62,245 bases of DNA from an uncultured Selenomonadales bacterium (GTDB lineage: Bacteria; Bacillota; Negativicutes; Selenomonadales; Selenomonadaceae), in contig CALFJC010000168.1 in NCBI GenBank assembly GCA_937877655.1, forward strand, positions 1-62,245, read 5' to 3'. Below are positions 1 to 7,881 of the stretch, in pieces; position 1 is the first letter of the stretch, and the number at the start of each line of letters is the position of its first letter. The notes beneath the pieces are model-generated. The model saw nothing but the letters and a program-made list of their open reading frames with translations, had not been told where the DNA came from and ran no database searches. Both the position numbers and the translations under genes were made by a program.

Positions 1-242
1 GGGCTATCGGCACCGGCAAGACTGCGACTTTTGAACAGGCTGAAGAAGTCTGCAAAGCCATTCGCGAAGCTGTCGCGAAGAAATTCGGGCAAGAAGCGGC
101 GGATGCAATTCGCATTCAATACGGCGGAAGTGTCAAACCCAGCACGATTAAAGACCTTATGCAACAACCCAACGTTGACGGCGCATTGGTCGGCGGCGCA
201 AGCCTCAAATCGAAAGACTTCAGCGAGATCGTTAATTTCTAA
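1..242 (+). CDS. tpiA: Triose-phosphate isomerase, C-terminal part (partial)
   Basis: Reading frame 3 is open from the window edge to the TAA at 240-242. It encodes the last 79 residues of TpiA, the glycolytic enzyme that interconverts dihydroxyacetone phosphate and glyceraldehyde 3-phosphate. Visible family motifs are AIGTGKTAT near the edge, YGGSVKP (phosphate-binding loop) and DGALVGGASLK (second phosphate-binding loop). The N-terminal two thirds, with the catalytic His and Glu, lie outside the window. gpmI follows on the same strand after one small gene, so this is a glycolytic gene neighbourhood. Confidence 0.93.
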   Translation, partial: AIGTGKTATFEQAEEVCKAIREAVAKKFGQEAADAIRIQYGGSVKPSTIKDLMQQPNVDGALVGGASLKSKDFSEIVNF

Positions 243-281
243 GAAACCTTCGGAATTCTAATCGGAAGGGCGGTGATTATT

Positions 282-563
282 ATGGCAGACATCGAAAAGA
301 GAGTTGACAAGCTGGAAAACCGCGTCACTTCGCTTGAACAACAAGTGAGCAACGTAGCAACCAAGCTTGACATGTTTATCGAAGAAAGTCGTGAGGCTCG
401 TCAAAGACAAGATGCTGACATGCGCGAATTTCGCGAGAAACACGATGCCGATATGCGCGAAATACGCCAAAAGGTTGACGGCATGGGACAACACGTTCGC
501 AACATGTTTATCGTCACTATAATCGGTATCGCTACAATAGTTGTCGCGGTTCTTCTGAAGTAG
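282..563 (+). CDS. Small coiled-coil protein with C-terminal membrane anchor
   Basis: This 93-residue protein has no assigned function. Residues 1-70 are charged and show heptad-like spacing (DKLENRVTSLEQQVSNV, then repeats of the type DADMRE-RE/RQK), which predicts a coiled coil. The last 20 residues form one hydrophobic segment (IVTIIGIATIVVAVLL) followed by a single Lys, so it is probably a tail-anchored membrane protein. The ATG at 282 is preferred because GGAAGGG at 264-270 is well spaced for it, whereas the in-frame GTG at 273 sits too close. It lies between tpiA and gpmI; a terminator hairpin follows it. Confidence 0.75.
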   Translation: MADIEKRVDKLENRVTSLEQQVSNVATKLDMFIEESREARQRQDADMREFREKHDADMREIRQKVDGMGQHVRNMFIVTIIGIATIVVAVLLK

Positions 564-580
564 ACGTTAAAAAATAAGTT

Positions 581-613
581 AAGCCGCCTCTGTTCGTGAC
601 ATTGGCGGCTTTT
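581..613 (+). terminator. Intrinsic terminator after the small coiled-coil gene
   Basis: AAGCCGCC and GGCGGCTT form an 8-bp stem with a 15-base loop, followed by TTTTCTTC. It lies directly between the coiled-coil gene and gpmI, so gpmI may depend on read-through or on its own promoter. Confidence 0.7.
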
Positions 614-639
614 CTTCAATTCAAAAGGAGAGTGTTACG

Positions 640-2175
640 ATGGCAACAATTAAAAACGCACCGATTTGCTTAATCATCATGGACGGCTGGGGCATCGGCG
701 ACGTTACCGATAAGTTCAACGCGATTCAAGTCGGAAATACGCCCGTCCTTGATGATCTTATGAAAAAATATCCCAACGCCAAACTCCAAGCTTCGGGCGA
801 ATATGTCGGACTTCCCGACGGACAAATGGGCAACTCCGAAGTCGGGCATATGAATATCGGCGCGGGCAGAATTATTTATCAGCCGCTTACGAAAATCACA
901 AAGGCAATTCGCGACGGCGACTTTTTCGAGAATAAAGCTCTTGTCGGCGTTATCGATAAAGTCACGGCTTCGGGCGGCGCACTGCATCTTTTCGGATTGG
1001 TTTCGCCCGGCGGTGTTCACAGCCACACTCAACATCTTTACGGCTTACTTCAACTTGCCAAGAAAAAGGGCGTTGCGAAAGTTTATGTTCACTGCTTCCT
1101 TGACGGGCGCGACGTTCCGCCGAGTTCCGCCGCAGAATATCTCGCCGAGCTTGAAGAAAAAATTAAAGAGATCGGCGCGGGACAAATCGCTACAATCAGC
1201 GGTCGTTATTACGCAATGGACAGAGATAAACGTTGGGATCGTGTTCAAAAAGCTTACGACGCCATTGCAAAAGCCGACGCGCCCAAACAACCTTCTTCCG
1301 ACGTTGCGATTAAAGCTTCCTACGACGCAAAAGTCACGGACGAATTTGTCAATCCCGTTGTTGTCGGCGATTATGACGGCATTAAAACGGCGGACGGAAT
1401 TATTTTCTTCAACTTCCGCCCCGACCGCGCTCGCGAATTGACTCATGCCTTTACCGATAAAAGTTTTGACGGTTTCCCGCGTGTCGAAGAGATCGTCGGA
1501 ATTCCTTTCGCGACGATGACTCAATACGAAGAAGGTTTGAATGTCGACGTTGCTTATCCGCCCGAAAGTGTCAAGAACGGCTTGGGCGAAACAATCAGCA
1601 AGGCGGGCTTGAATCAGTTGCGCATTGCCGAGACGGAAAAATATGCTCACGTTACTTTCTTCTTCAACGGCGGCGTCGAGGAACCTTATGCGGGCGAAGA
1701 CAGAATCCTCGTTCCCAGCCCGAAAGTTGCAACTTACGATCTTAAACCGGAAATGAGTGCTCCGACTGTTACGCTGAAAGTTGCGGGCGCGATTCTCTCC
1801 GAGAAATACGATTTCATTATTTTGAACTTCGCGAACGGCGACATGGTCGGACATACGGGCGTTATGAAAGCGGCAGTTCAAGCCGTTGAGACGGTTGATG
1901 TCTGCGTAGGAATTTTTGTCGAGTGCATGAAGAAAGTCGGCGGCGAAGTTGTCATTATCGCGGATCACGGCAACGCCGATAAAATGTACGATTACGATTT
2001 GAAGGAGCCGTTCACCGCGCATACAACGAATCCCGTTCCGATTATCGTTGTCTCCGACAGAGTCGCCGAAGTCAAAGACGGTGCTCTTTGCGACGTTGCT
2101 CCCACGCTCCTTACAATGGCGGGCATGGAAATTCCTTCCGAAATGACGGGCAAATCTCTCGTAACCATGAAATAA
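640..2175 (+). CDS. gpmI: 2,3-bisphosphoglycerate-independent phosphoglycerate mutase
   Basis: The 511-residue product is full length for the cofactor-independent mutase, which interconverts 3- and 2-phosphoglycerate in the cytoplasm using two Mn ions. The N-terminal metal site and phospho-serine region are visible as IMDGWGI and GQMGNSEVGHMNIGAGR (Ser in the NSEVGH motif). The central phosphotransferase segment has HCFLDGRDVPP and SGRYYAMDRDKRWDR. The C-terminal metal ligands are seen in NFANGDMVGHTG and IIADHGNADKM. AGGAGAG stands before the ATG at 640. The gene follows tpiA, which suits a glycolytic cluster, and ends at a hairpin terminator. Confidence 0.97.
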   Translation: MATIKNAPICLIIMDGWGIGDVTDKFNAIQVGNTPVLDDLMKKYPNAKLQASGEYVGLPDGQMGNSEVGHMNIGAGRIIYQPLTKITKAIRDGDFFENKALVGVIDKVTASGGALHLFGLVSPGGVHSHTQHLYGLLQLAKKKGVAKVYVHCFLDGRDVPPSSAAEYLAELEEKIKEIGAGQIATISGRYYAMDRDKRWDRVQKAYDAIAKADAPKQPSSDVAIKASYDAKVTDEFVNPVVVGDYDGIKTADGIIFFNFRPDRARELTHAFTDKSFDGFPRVEEIVGIPFATMTQYEEGLNVDVAYPPESVKNGLGETISKAGLNQLRIAETEKYAHVTFFFNGGVEEPYAGEDRILVPSPKVATYDLKPEMSAPTVTLKVAGAILSEKYDFIILNFANGDMVGHTGVMKAAVQAVETVDVCVGIFVECMKKVGGEVVIIADHGNADKMYDYDLKEPFTAHTTNPVPIIVVSDRVAEVKDGALCDVAPTLLTMAGMEIPSEMTGKSLVTMK

Positions 2176-2209
2176 GCAACGTGACGTTGCATCCAATGTA
2201 AAAATTTTT

Positions 2210-2254
2210 GGGCGGCGGTTTAGTTTTCTTAAGCCGTCGTCCGTCCGTTTTTTT
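2210..2254 (+). terminator. Intrinsic terminator of gpmI
   Basis: GGGCGGCGGTTTA pairs with TTAAGCCGTCGTCC using G-U wobbles, and a T7 run follows at 2248-2254. It ends just before the GGAGGAG ribosome site of the next gene. Confidence 0.65.
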
Positions 2255-2269
2255 AAGGAGGAGATTTTA

Positions 2270-3208
2270 TTGATTGATCCTAAATTGATTGACAGAGAAA
2301 ATTGGGAGGAACATTACGTCAAACAAGGCGACCCGTCCAAGCCGACTTATTATATTATTCGTCGAAAAGGTGTTTGGCCGGGACTTTTTGCGACATTTTC
2401 GCTCGTTGCTGGCGCAGTCAAATATGCCATAACAAAAGGTTGGATTCCCGTCGTTGACATGCAAAACTATCCGAGTGCTTATCTACCTCCCGAAAAGCTC
2501 GGCAAAGAAAATGCTTGGGAATACTATTTTGAACAGCCAATGGGAATCGGTTTGGAAGAAGCGCAAAACGGCGATAACATTATTTTAAGTAATGAATTTA
2601 AAATGCCAATACCTTGGCGTATGATATTTCACTGGGGGAGCAGAAAAGATATTTTGGCAGAATGGAAAATTCTCGTTACACGTGGCTTTCTAAAGATAAA
2701 ACCCGAAATCACGGAAGAAGTTCTAGCAATACGCGACAAATTATTTCCGCCTAAAGAACGTATACTTGGTGTTCACCTGCGTGGAACCGATTATCTTACT
2801 CGACCTCACGGACACATGATACCCCCCCCCACAGAATATGCTCTCAAAGTAGTGATTGAAAGAATGCGCGAATGGAAATGCGACAAACTATTCTTAGCTA
2901 CGGAAGACATAAATATTTTAAAGATTTTCCAAGAGTCTTTCGGTAATTACTTGCTGACGTTCGATAAACCGTATAAAGATTATAAACCGGGGAAAACGGT
3001 AGGATATACCAGAATTGAACGTGAGAATGATTATTTTTTATCTGGGAAAGATTATTTAATTGAGATGTTGTTGCTGTCGAAGTGTAATTCTTTCATTGCA
3101 TCTGGGGGCGCAGGTAATAATTGTGCTATGTTTTTTGGGGAAAATTTTGACAATGTGCATGTGTTTGATTTTGGTTGTTACGGCATATATCCCAAGTATA
3201 AACCTTGA
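2270..3208 (+). CDS. Fucosyltransferase-like glycosyltransferase (HxRxxD type)
   Basis: The 312-residue product has VHLRGTDY (His169, Arg171, Asp174), the signature shared by alpha-1,2, alpha-1,6 and protein O-fucosyltransferases that binds GDP-fucose. The later segments LFLATED and FIASGGAGNNCAMFF fit the C-terminal nucleotide-sugar domain. It probably adds fucose or a similar deoxyhexose to a surface glycan. The TTG start at 2270 is chosen because AAGGAGGAG at 2255-2263 is ideally placed. Codons 185-187 are a perfect C9 run, described separately. Base composition is lower in GC than gpmI, and codons are less regular, which hints at transfer. The exact donor and acceptor cannot be read from the sequence. 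Confidence 0.75.
   Translation: MIDPKLIDRENWEEHYVKQGDPSKPTYYIIRRKGVWPGLFATFSLVAGAVKYAITKGWIPVVDMQNYPSAYLPPEKLGKENAWEYYFEQPMGIGLEEAQNGDNIILSNEFKMPIPWRMIFHWGSRKDILAEWKILVTRGFLKIKPEITEEVLAIRDKLFPPKERILGVHLRGTDYLTRPHGHMIPPPTEYALKVVIERMREWKCDKLFLATEDINILKIFQESFGNYLLTFDKPYKDYKPGKTVGYTRIERENDYFLSGKDYLIEMLLLSKCNSFIASGGAGNNCAMFFGENFDNVHVFDFGCYGIYPKYKP
2822..2830 (+). repeat. C9 homopolymer inside the fucosyltransferase gene
   Basis: Nine consecutive C bases encode Pro-Pro-Pro in the ON frame. With eight C bases the frame reaches TAG ten codons after the start of the tract; with ten C bases it reaches TGA thirteen codons on. This is the layout of a contingency switch by slipped-strand mispairing. The HxRxxD motif is upstream of the tract, so the OFF product would lack roughly the C-terminal 40 percent. 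Confidence 0.85.
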
Positions 3209-3236
3209 TTGAAAAATTTTTAAGGCAGTGATTTGC

Positions 3237-3803
3237 ATGAAAAAATTTTTGGCGTTGACGATTTTGTTTTGCATGTTGACGGCGACGGCTTTTGCGGCAA
3301 GTAAAGATTCTGCCGCCGAACAACGTTGGGAAGTGGATCAACTTTCGGCAAAAACTTTGCAAAAACTTTATGCGAAATATCCCGCCGCAGAAAAAATTAT
3401 CGGCGAATGTTACGCCTATGCGACACTTTCCAATTCGGGCGTGAAAGTTCTTTTTATCGGCTCAAGTCACGGGCGCGGCGTTGCGATTAACAACGAGACG
3501 GGCGAAAAAGTTTATCTGCGCATGAAAGAACTTTCGGCGGGCTTGGGGCTCGGCGCGAAGGAGTACAATTTAATTTTCCTGCTCAACACTCCCGAAGCTT
3601 GGGAAAATTTTATCGCGGGCAAAACTCGATTCGGAGCAAGTGCGGAGGCGTCTGCTAATGACGGCGTAAGCGGCGGCTCAATCGAAGGCGCGGAATACGT
3701 TGCGCCGGGCGTCTGGCTTTTTCAAATGACAACAAAAGGACTCACGCTTGAGGCAACGCTCAAAGGCACGAAAATTTACAAGGATAAAAAACTCAACAGG
3801 TGA
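3237..3803 (+). CDS. Exported SYLF (YSC84-like) domain protein
   Basis: This 188-residue protein starts with a clear signal peptide (MKKFLALTILFCMLTATAFA, cleavage after AFA). The rest matches the SYLF/YSC84 family, which binds lipids in eukaryotes and is of unclear role in bacteria: ECYAYATLSNSG, then GSSHGRGVAIN, then TRFGASAEASAN and a closing GLTLEATLKGTKIYKDKK. ATG 3237 is preferred over the GTG at 3228 because TAAGG at 3221-3225 is 11 bases away from the former and only 2 from the latter. It is likely periplasmic or attached to a membrane. It is followed after 6 bases by another exported protein, so the two probably share a transcript. Confidence 0.8.
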   Translation: MKKFLALTILFCMLTATAFAASKDSAAEQRWEVDQLSAKTLQKLYAKYPAAEKIIGECYAYATLSNSGVKVLFIGSSHGRGVAINNETGEKVYLRMKELSAGLGLGAKEYNLIFLLNTPEAWENFIAGKTRFGASAEASANDGVSGGSIEGAEYVAPGVWLFQMTTKGLTLEATLKGTKIYKDKKLNR

Positions 3804-3809
3804 TTTGTC

Positions 3810-4283
3810 ATGAAGAAAATTTTTGCTTTGATTGCGATTTTGATTTGCATGACGGCTTCAACTGCCTTTGCCGGCAATAACATTGTCGCAACATATTTCG
3901 TAGTGAATTGCAATGAGTCGATAACTCTGCGCGAATATCCTTCGGTTCATGCTCGCGAACTCGCACAAATTCCGCTCGGTCAAGCAGTCGGCTTTATCGA
4001 AGTGAATGACGAAAATTTTTCCAAGATAAATTACGACGGGCTTATCGGCTACGTGATTTCGCATTACATTTCGCCGACTTCTCCGTTTCGTGACGCAACA
4101 GTTGTGAATTGCAGGCAGTCAATCACGTTGCGCGAAGAGCCTTCGACTTATGCTCGCGAATTGATTCAAATTCCGCTCGGCGAACGCGTGAAATATTTGG
4201 GCGTCGAAACAAATTCTTTCTACAAAGTTCAATATCGCGGCATGGTCGGTTTCGTTTTGAAAACTTACATTGAACTTGATTAA
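3810..4283 (+). CDS. Exported protein with two SH3b repeats
   Basis: The 157-residue product has a signal peptide ending at AFA (residues 1-21) and two tandem bacterial SH3 domains. The first runs about 28-88 (VNCNESITLREYPSVHARE to GYVISHYI) and the second about 95-155 (VNCRQSITLREEPSTYARE to GFVLKTYI). The two copies are plainly internal duplicates. SH3b domains usually bind peptidoglycan or mediate protein contacts in the envelope; no enzymatic domain is attached. It lies 6 bases after the SYLF gene and ends at a strong terminator, so it is the last gene of a two-gene unit. Confidence 0.82.
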   Translation: MKKIFALIAILICMTASTAFAGNNIVATYFVVNCNESITLREYPSVHARELAQIPLGQAVGFIEVNDENFSKINYDGLIGYVISHYISPTSPFRDATVVNCRQSITLREEPSTYARELIQIPLGERVKYLGVETNSFYKVQYRGMVGFVLKTYIELD

Positions 4284-4300
4284 AAATTTTTCAACAAAAA

Positions 4301-4336
4301 AGCTGTCACTCCAAACGGGGCGACAGCTGATTTTTT
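4301..4336. terminator. Bidirectional terminator between convergent genes
   Basis: AGCTGTC pairs with GACAGCT around a GC-rich loop that can extend the stem, with A6 on the left and T6 on the right. It can serve both the SH3b gene (+) and the acyl-CoA ligase gene (-). Confidence 0.8.
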
Positions 4337-4349
4337 ATTTTGAAAAAGG

Positions 4350-5987
4350 TTAGCTCCGATTTTCCAAAGCAACGAGTTTATCCGCACCGTATCTTTTGCG
4401 AAGAGCAGGCTTCTCGATTTTCCCTGTGGCATTGCGCGGCACTTCGGCAAAAATAATTTTCTTCGGGCGTTTGTAGCGCGGCAGGTCGAGACAAAAATTA
4501 TTTATCTCCTCCTCCGTGCAAGTGACGCCCGCTTTTATTTCGATAATCGCCGCAGAAATTTCTCCGAGCCGACGGTCGGGCAAGCCGATAACCGCCACGT
4601 CCTTAATCTTGTCGAATTTATGCAGGAAGTCTTCAATCTGCACGGGATAAATATTTTCGCCGCCCATAACGATAACATCCTTTTTCCTGTCGACAAGAAA
4701 ATAAAAACCTTCCGCGTCCTGTTGCGCCATGTCGCCCGTAAGGAGCCAGCCGTCTTTTAAAACTTCGGCGGTTGCTTTTTCGTCGTTGTAATAGCAAGTC
4801 ATGACGCCGGGACCTTTGACGCAAAGTTCTCCGACTTCGCCCTTCGGAACTTCCGCGCCGTGTTCGTCAATAATTTTGCATTGCCAACGATAACCGGGCA
4901 CGCCGATTGCTCCGACTTTTGAAATATTTTCCAAGCCGAGATGAACACAGCCGGGGCCCGTCGACTCGCTTAAGCCGTAATTTGTGTCGTAGTCATGATT
5001 CGGGAAATATTTTTTCCAACGCCGAATCAAACTCGGCGGCACGGGTTGTGCGCCAATATGCATCAGCCGCCATTGATCCAATTTATAATTTTCAAGCTTG
5101 ATGTCGCCCCTGTCGAGCGCGTCAACTATATCTTGCGCCCAAGGAACCAACAACCAGACGATTGTACATTGTTCTTTTGAAACGGCGTCCAAAATTATTT
5201 CGGGCTTCGTGCCTTTCAGCAAAACCGCTTTGCTCCCCGCAACCAAACTTCCCATCCAATGAAATTTCGCGCCCGTATGATACAGCGGCGGTATGCATAA
5301 AAAATTATCTTCGCGCCCCGTCAAATGATGTTTCTGCTCCATCTGCGCGGCTTGCGTCAAAGATTGGTGTTTATGAAGAATCGCCTTCGGAAAACCCGTT
5401 GTGCCCGAAGAAAAATAAATCGCGCCGAAATCTTCTTCCGTTATCCCGCCGACCATAGGTTTGAGACTTGAGCAATCGTCAACCATTATGTGATAACTCT
5501 CCGCGAAACTCGGACAGTTGTCGCCGACATAAATCAACAATCGCCCTTTGGAAAGTCGCTCGGCGTTGGTTTCAATTCTTCCGATAAATTCGGGACCGAA
5601 AATTATCACGTCGACTTCGGCAAGCTCCGCGCAGTACAAAATTTCTGCCGCGTCGTAGCGAAAATTAAACGGAACCGCTATCGCGCCCGTCTTCAACACG
5701 CCGAAATAAATCGGGAGCCATTCAAGGCAGTTATACATGATTATTGCAACTTTGTCGCCGCGCCTGACTCCGCGTTCAATCAAAAGATTTGCGCAACGAT
5801 TTGCCTTCTCGTCGAAGACGCGCCAAGTAATTTCTCTGCGATACGGCGCAAAGCTGTTTGATTCAATCAAGCTGAATTCTTTCCAACTCATGCGGCGACC
5901 GTCGGCAACGGCAGGATTTAACTCAACCAGCGCAACTTCATCGCCGTAAAGCGCGGCATTGCGCTCCAAATATTCCATAACGGGCAT
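4350..5987 (-). CDS. AMP-forming acyl-CoA synthetase (ANL superfamily)
   Basis: The 545-residue product is full length for an AMP-dependent acyl-CoA ligase, which activates a carboxylic acid via an acyl-adenylate and transfers it to CoA. The P-loop-like A3 motif is YFSSGTTGFPKAI, the A5 region is YGLSESTG, the A7-A8 region is GWLLTGDMAQ and DRKKDVIVMGGENIYP, and the C-terminal catalytic lysine lies in NATGKIEKP. The chain most resembles medium/long-chain fatty-acid or crotonobetaine-type ligases, but the substrate cannot be fixed from sequence. AAAGGAG precedes the ATG. It stands alone on the minus strand, facing away from the exonuclease gene. Confidence 0.85.
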   Translation of the reverse strand: MPVMEYLERNAALYGDEVALVELNPAVADGRRMSWKEFSLIESNSFAPYRREITWRVFDEKANRCANLLIERGVRRGDKVAIIMYNCLEWLPIYFGVLKTGAIAVPFNFRYDAAEILYCAELAEVDVIIFGPEFIGRIETNAERLSKGRLLIYVGDNCPSFAESYHIMVDDCSSLKPMVGGITEEDFGAIYFSSGTTGFPKAILHKHQSLTQAAQMEQKHHLTGREDNFLCIPPLYHTGAKFHWMGSLVAGSKAVLLKGTKPEIILDAVSKEQCTIVWLLVPWAQDIVDALDRGDIKLENYKLDQWRLMHIGAQPVPPSLIRRWKKYFPNHDYDTNYGLSESTGPGCVHLGLENISKVGAIGVPGYRWQCKIIDEHGAEVPKGEVGELCVKGPGVMTCYYNDEKATAEVLKDGWLLTGDMAQQDAEGFYFLVDRKKDVIVMGGENIYPVQIEDFLHKFDKIKDVAVIGLPDRRLGEISAAIIEIKAGVTCTEEEINNFCLDLPRYKRPKKIIFAEVPRNATGKIEKPALRKRYGADKLVALENRS

Positions 5988-6122
5988 AAAAACTTTTTCT
6001 CCTTTGCTCTTAAAATTAAAACGCGCTCATTTTACACCTTAGCCGAAAATTTTAAAAGCCGTTCAATCAAAAATCAGAGTGGCGTAATAAAATCAAGGAA
6101 AAATTTTTCGGGAGATGAACTT

Positions 6123-7094
6123 ATGAACTTTTTTTCCGCAAAAGAAAATCCGTTGCACGCCGAATATAAGCAGTTGAAGCGGCAGCGGAGCGCGTTGAAT
6201 TTGAAATTGGATTCGATTGATCTCGTTGAAAGGACGGGCATAATCGGCAAATATAAAGTTTCGTTGGAGCATTGCACCTGCGAAAAATTTTTTTATCGGC
6301 AAAAGCCCTGCAAGCACATGTACCGCTTGGCGTATGAATTGGGACTTTTTGAACTTGACGCGGAAAAAATCGCGGCGGCAATGAAAACTGCGCGGGGAAA
6401 AAATCTTTACGGTTGCGAATGGCTTATAGAAAAGTCGGTGCCGAAAAATTTTGTCGTCATAGATTTTGAGGCGGCGAACAGAATGCCCGACTCGGTTTGC
6501 CAACTGGGAATTGCGGTTGTGAAAAATAATGTCGTAACTGAACAAAAAAATTTTTGGATTCGCCCGCCTTACGAAAATTTCACGGCGACGGAAATTCACG
6601 GGATAACTTTCAAGGACGTTAAGAACAAGCCGCGCTTTAACATCGTGTGGCGTCGAATAAAAAAATATTTTGAAGGGCAGACGGTTGCCGCTTACGGGTT
6701 GGCAAGCGATTTAAATTATCTTTTCGCGACGCTTGACCGTTACAAAATCCCGCGCCCGAATTTTGAGGCTTTTGACATTCTGGAAAATGTTCGCGCCTGC
6801 AGAGAAAAAAATTTATGTTTGGCGGACTTGGAGAACGCTCAGCTGGTTACGGTTGCAAAAAAATTAAGGCTCACTCACAAAGCCCACAACGCCTTGAGTG
6901 ATGCCCTTGTCACCGCGCAGATTCAAATTTATCTTTCAAAAAATTTTCCCGCCGAAAAAACGCTCTTTTATCTGTCGACATTTGAAGCGGTTGTCGAAAG
7001 CATTGCGAAAGATGAAATTTCGCCCGAAGACATAGAAAATTATTGCGACAATGCATTGAAGATCGGACAATCTCAATGCCCGAAAATTGCTTGA
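6123..7094 (+). CDS. SWIM zinc-finger and DEDDh exonuclease fusion
   Basis: The 323-residue protein joins two modules. Residues 45-70 carry a SWIM-type zinc motif, Cys51-x-Cys53 followed by Cys63-x-His65 (CTC, then PCKHMYRLA). From residue 110 there is a DnaQ/RNase T-like exonuclease: VVIDFEAAN (Asp114, Glu116), AAYGLASDLNYL (second Asp) and HNALSDALVTAQI (His and final Asp). All four DEDDh catalytic positions are present, so it should be an active 3'-5' exonuclease. The SWIM motif probably gives nucleic-acid or protein binding. GGGAGATG precedes the ATG. It is a single-gene unit between two minus-strand genes. The biological substrate is unknown. Confidence 0.8.
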   Translation: MNFFSAKENPLHAEYKQLKRQRSALNLKLDSIDLVERTGIIGKYKVSLEHCTCEKFFYRQKPCKHMYRLAYELGLFELDAEKIAAAMKTARGKNLYGCEWLIEKSVPKNFVVIDFEAANRMPDSVCQLGIAVVKNNVVTEQKNFWIRPPYENFTATEIHGITFKDVKNKPRFNIVWRRIKKYFEGQTVAAYGLASDLNYLFATLDRYKIPRPNFEAFDILENVRACREKNLCLADLENAQLVTVAKKLRLTHKAHNALSDALVTAQIQIYLSKNFPAEKTLFYLSTFEAVVESIAKDEISPEDIENYCDNALKIGQSQCPKIA

Positions 7095-7104
7095 GAAAAA
7101 TTTT

Positions 7105-7881
7105 TTATGCGAAGTGATTCAACATTGCGCCGACCGAATCGAAAATTTTTTTTGCCTCGCGCTTGACGAAATCTTTTGCCGTCGCGACAGTAAAGCCGCC
7201 GAAATGCCTTATCATCGGCAAATCGTTTGATTCATCGCCGATAACAAAAACTTCTCCGCGCCAATCGCAAATTCGCAAAAGATTTTCGACGCCGCGAGCT
7301 TTATTCACGCCCGCAGAAACAATGTCGAGGCTGTGAGTATTTTTCTGCGCAAAAATTATTTCGCCGAATTTTTGATTTAACATGTCAGCCGCCGCCTGCG
7401 CCGCGTCGGGAGATTCAAAGTCGAGAGCAAGCTGATTTATTTTCGGAAGACTTTCAATCTGCGCGGAATCAATCATTTCAACGGGGAAATTCCAGCGATT
7501 TTGTTCGCGAAGTACCCAAGAATTGGGATTTACATTGGCGCAATAAACTTTTTCAGCCGTTTCAAAGGCGAAATGCAAACTTTTTGCCGCGAACGGCTCT
7601 TTTATTATCTTCGACAAGATTTTTTTGGGTAATTCCGTCTCGAAAATTATTTTTCCGCCGCCGTCGTGAATTATCGCGCCGTTATCGCAAATCGCAAAGT
7701 CAATTTCCAAATCGAATTCCTTTAAATGCGCCGGCAACATTATGTAAGCGCGCCCCGTCACAATGCCGAATTTATTTCCTTTTGCCCGCCAATTTCTTAT
7801 CGCCGACAAATTTTCTGCCGATATTTCTTGATTTATGAACAATGTCCCGTCGAAATCGCTTGCCGCCACTTTAAAACTCAT
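7105..7881 (-). CDS. HAD-superfamily Cof-type phosphatase
   Basis: This 258-residue protein has the four HAD motifs of the Cof subfamily: SDFDGTLF near residue 8 (nucleophile Asp and general acid Asp), GIVTGR around 40, a Lys/Arg-containing segment in the cap domain, and VIGDESNDLPMIRHFG near 215. Such enzymes dephosphorylate sugar phosphates, pyridoxal phosphate or flavin nucleotides. Its start overlaps the end of the upstream glucosidase gene by 11 bases, so it is cotranscribed and probably translationally coupled with it; a sugar-phosphate substrate is therefore plausible but not shown. Confidence 0.85.
   Translation of the reverse strand: MSFKVAASDFDGTLFINQEISAENLSAIRNWRAKGNKFGIVTGRAYIMLPAHLKEFDLEIDFAICDNGAIIHDGGGKIIFETELPKKILSKIIKEPFAAKSLHFAFETAEKVYCANVNPNSWVLREQNRWNFPVEMIDSAQIESLPKINQLALDFESPDAAQAAADMLNQKFGEIIFAQKNTHSLDIVSAGVNKARGVENLLRICDWRGEVFVIGDESNDLPMIRHFGGFTVATAKDFVKREAKKIFDSVGAMLNHFA

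Noticed and set aside
1045..2196. Long minus-strand open frame opposite gpmI
   Set aside because: It is a shadow of the strong plus-strand gene, with Phe/Arg-rich composition, no ribosome site and no family motif.
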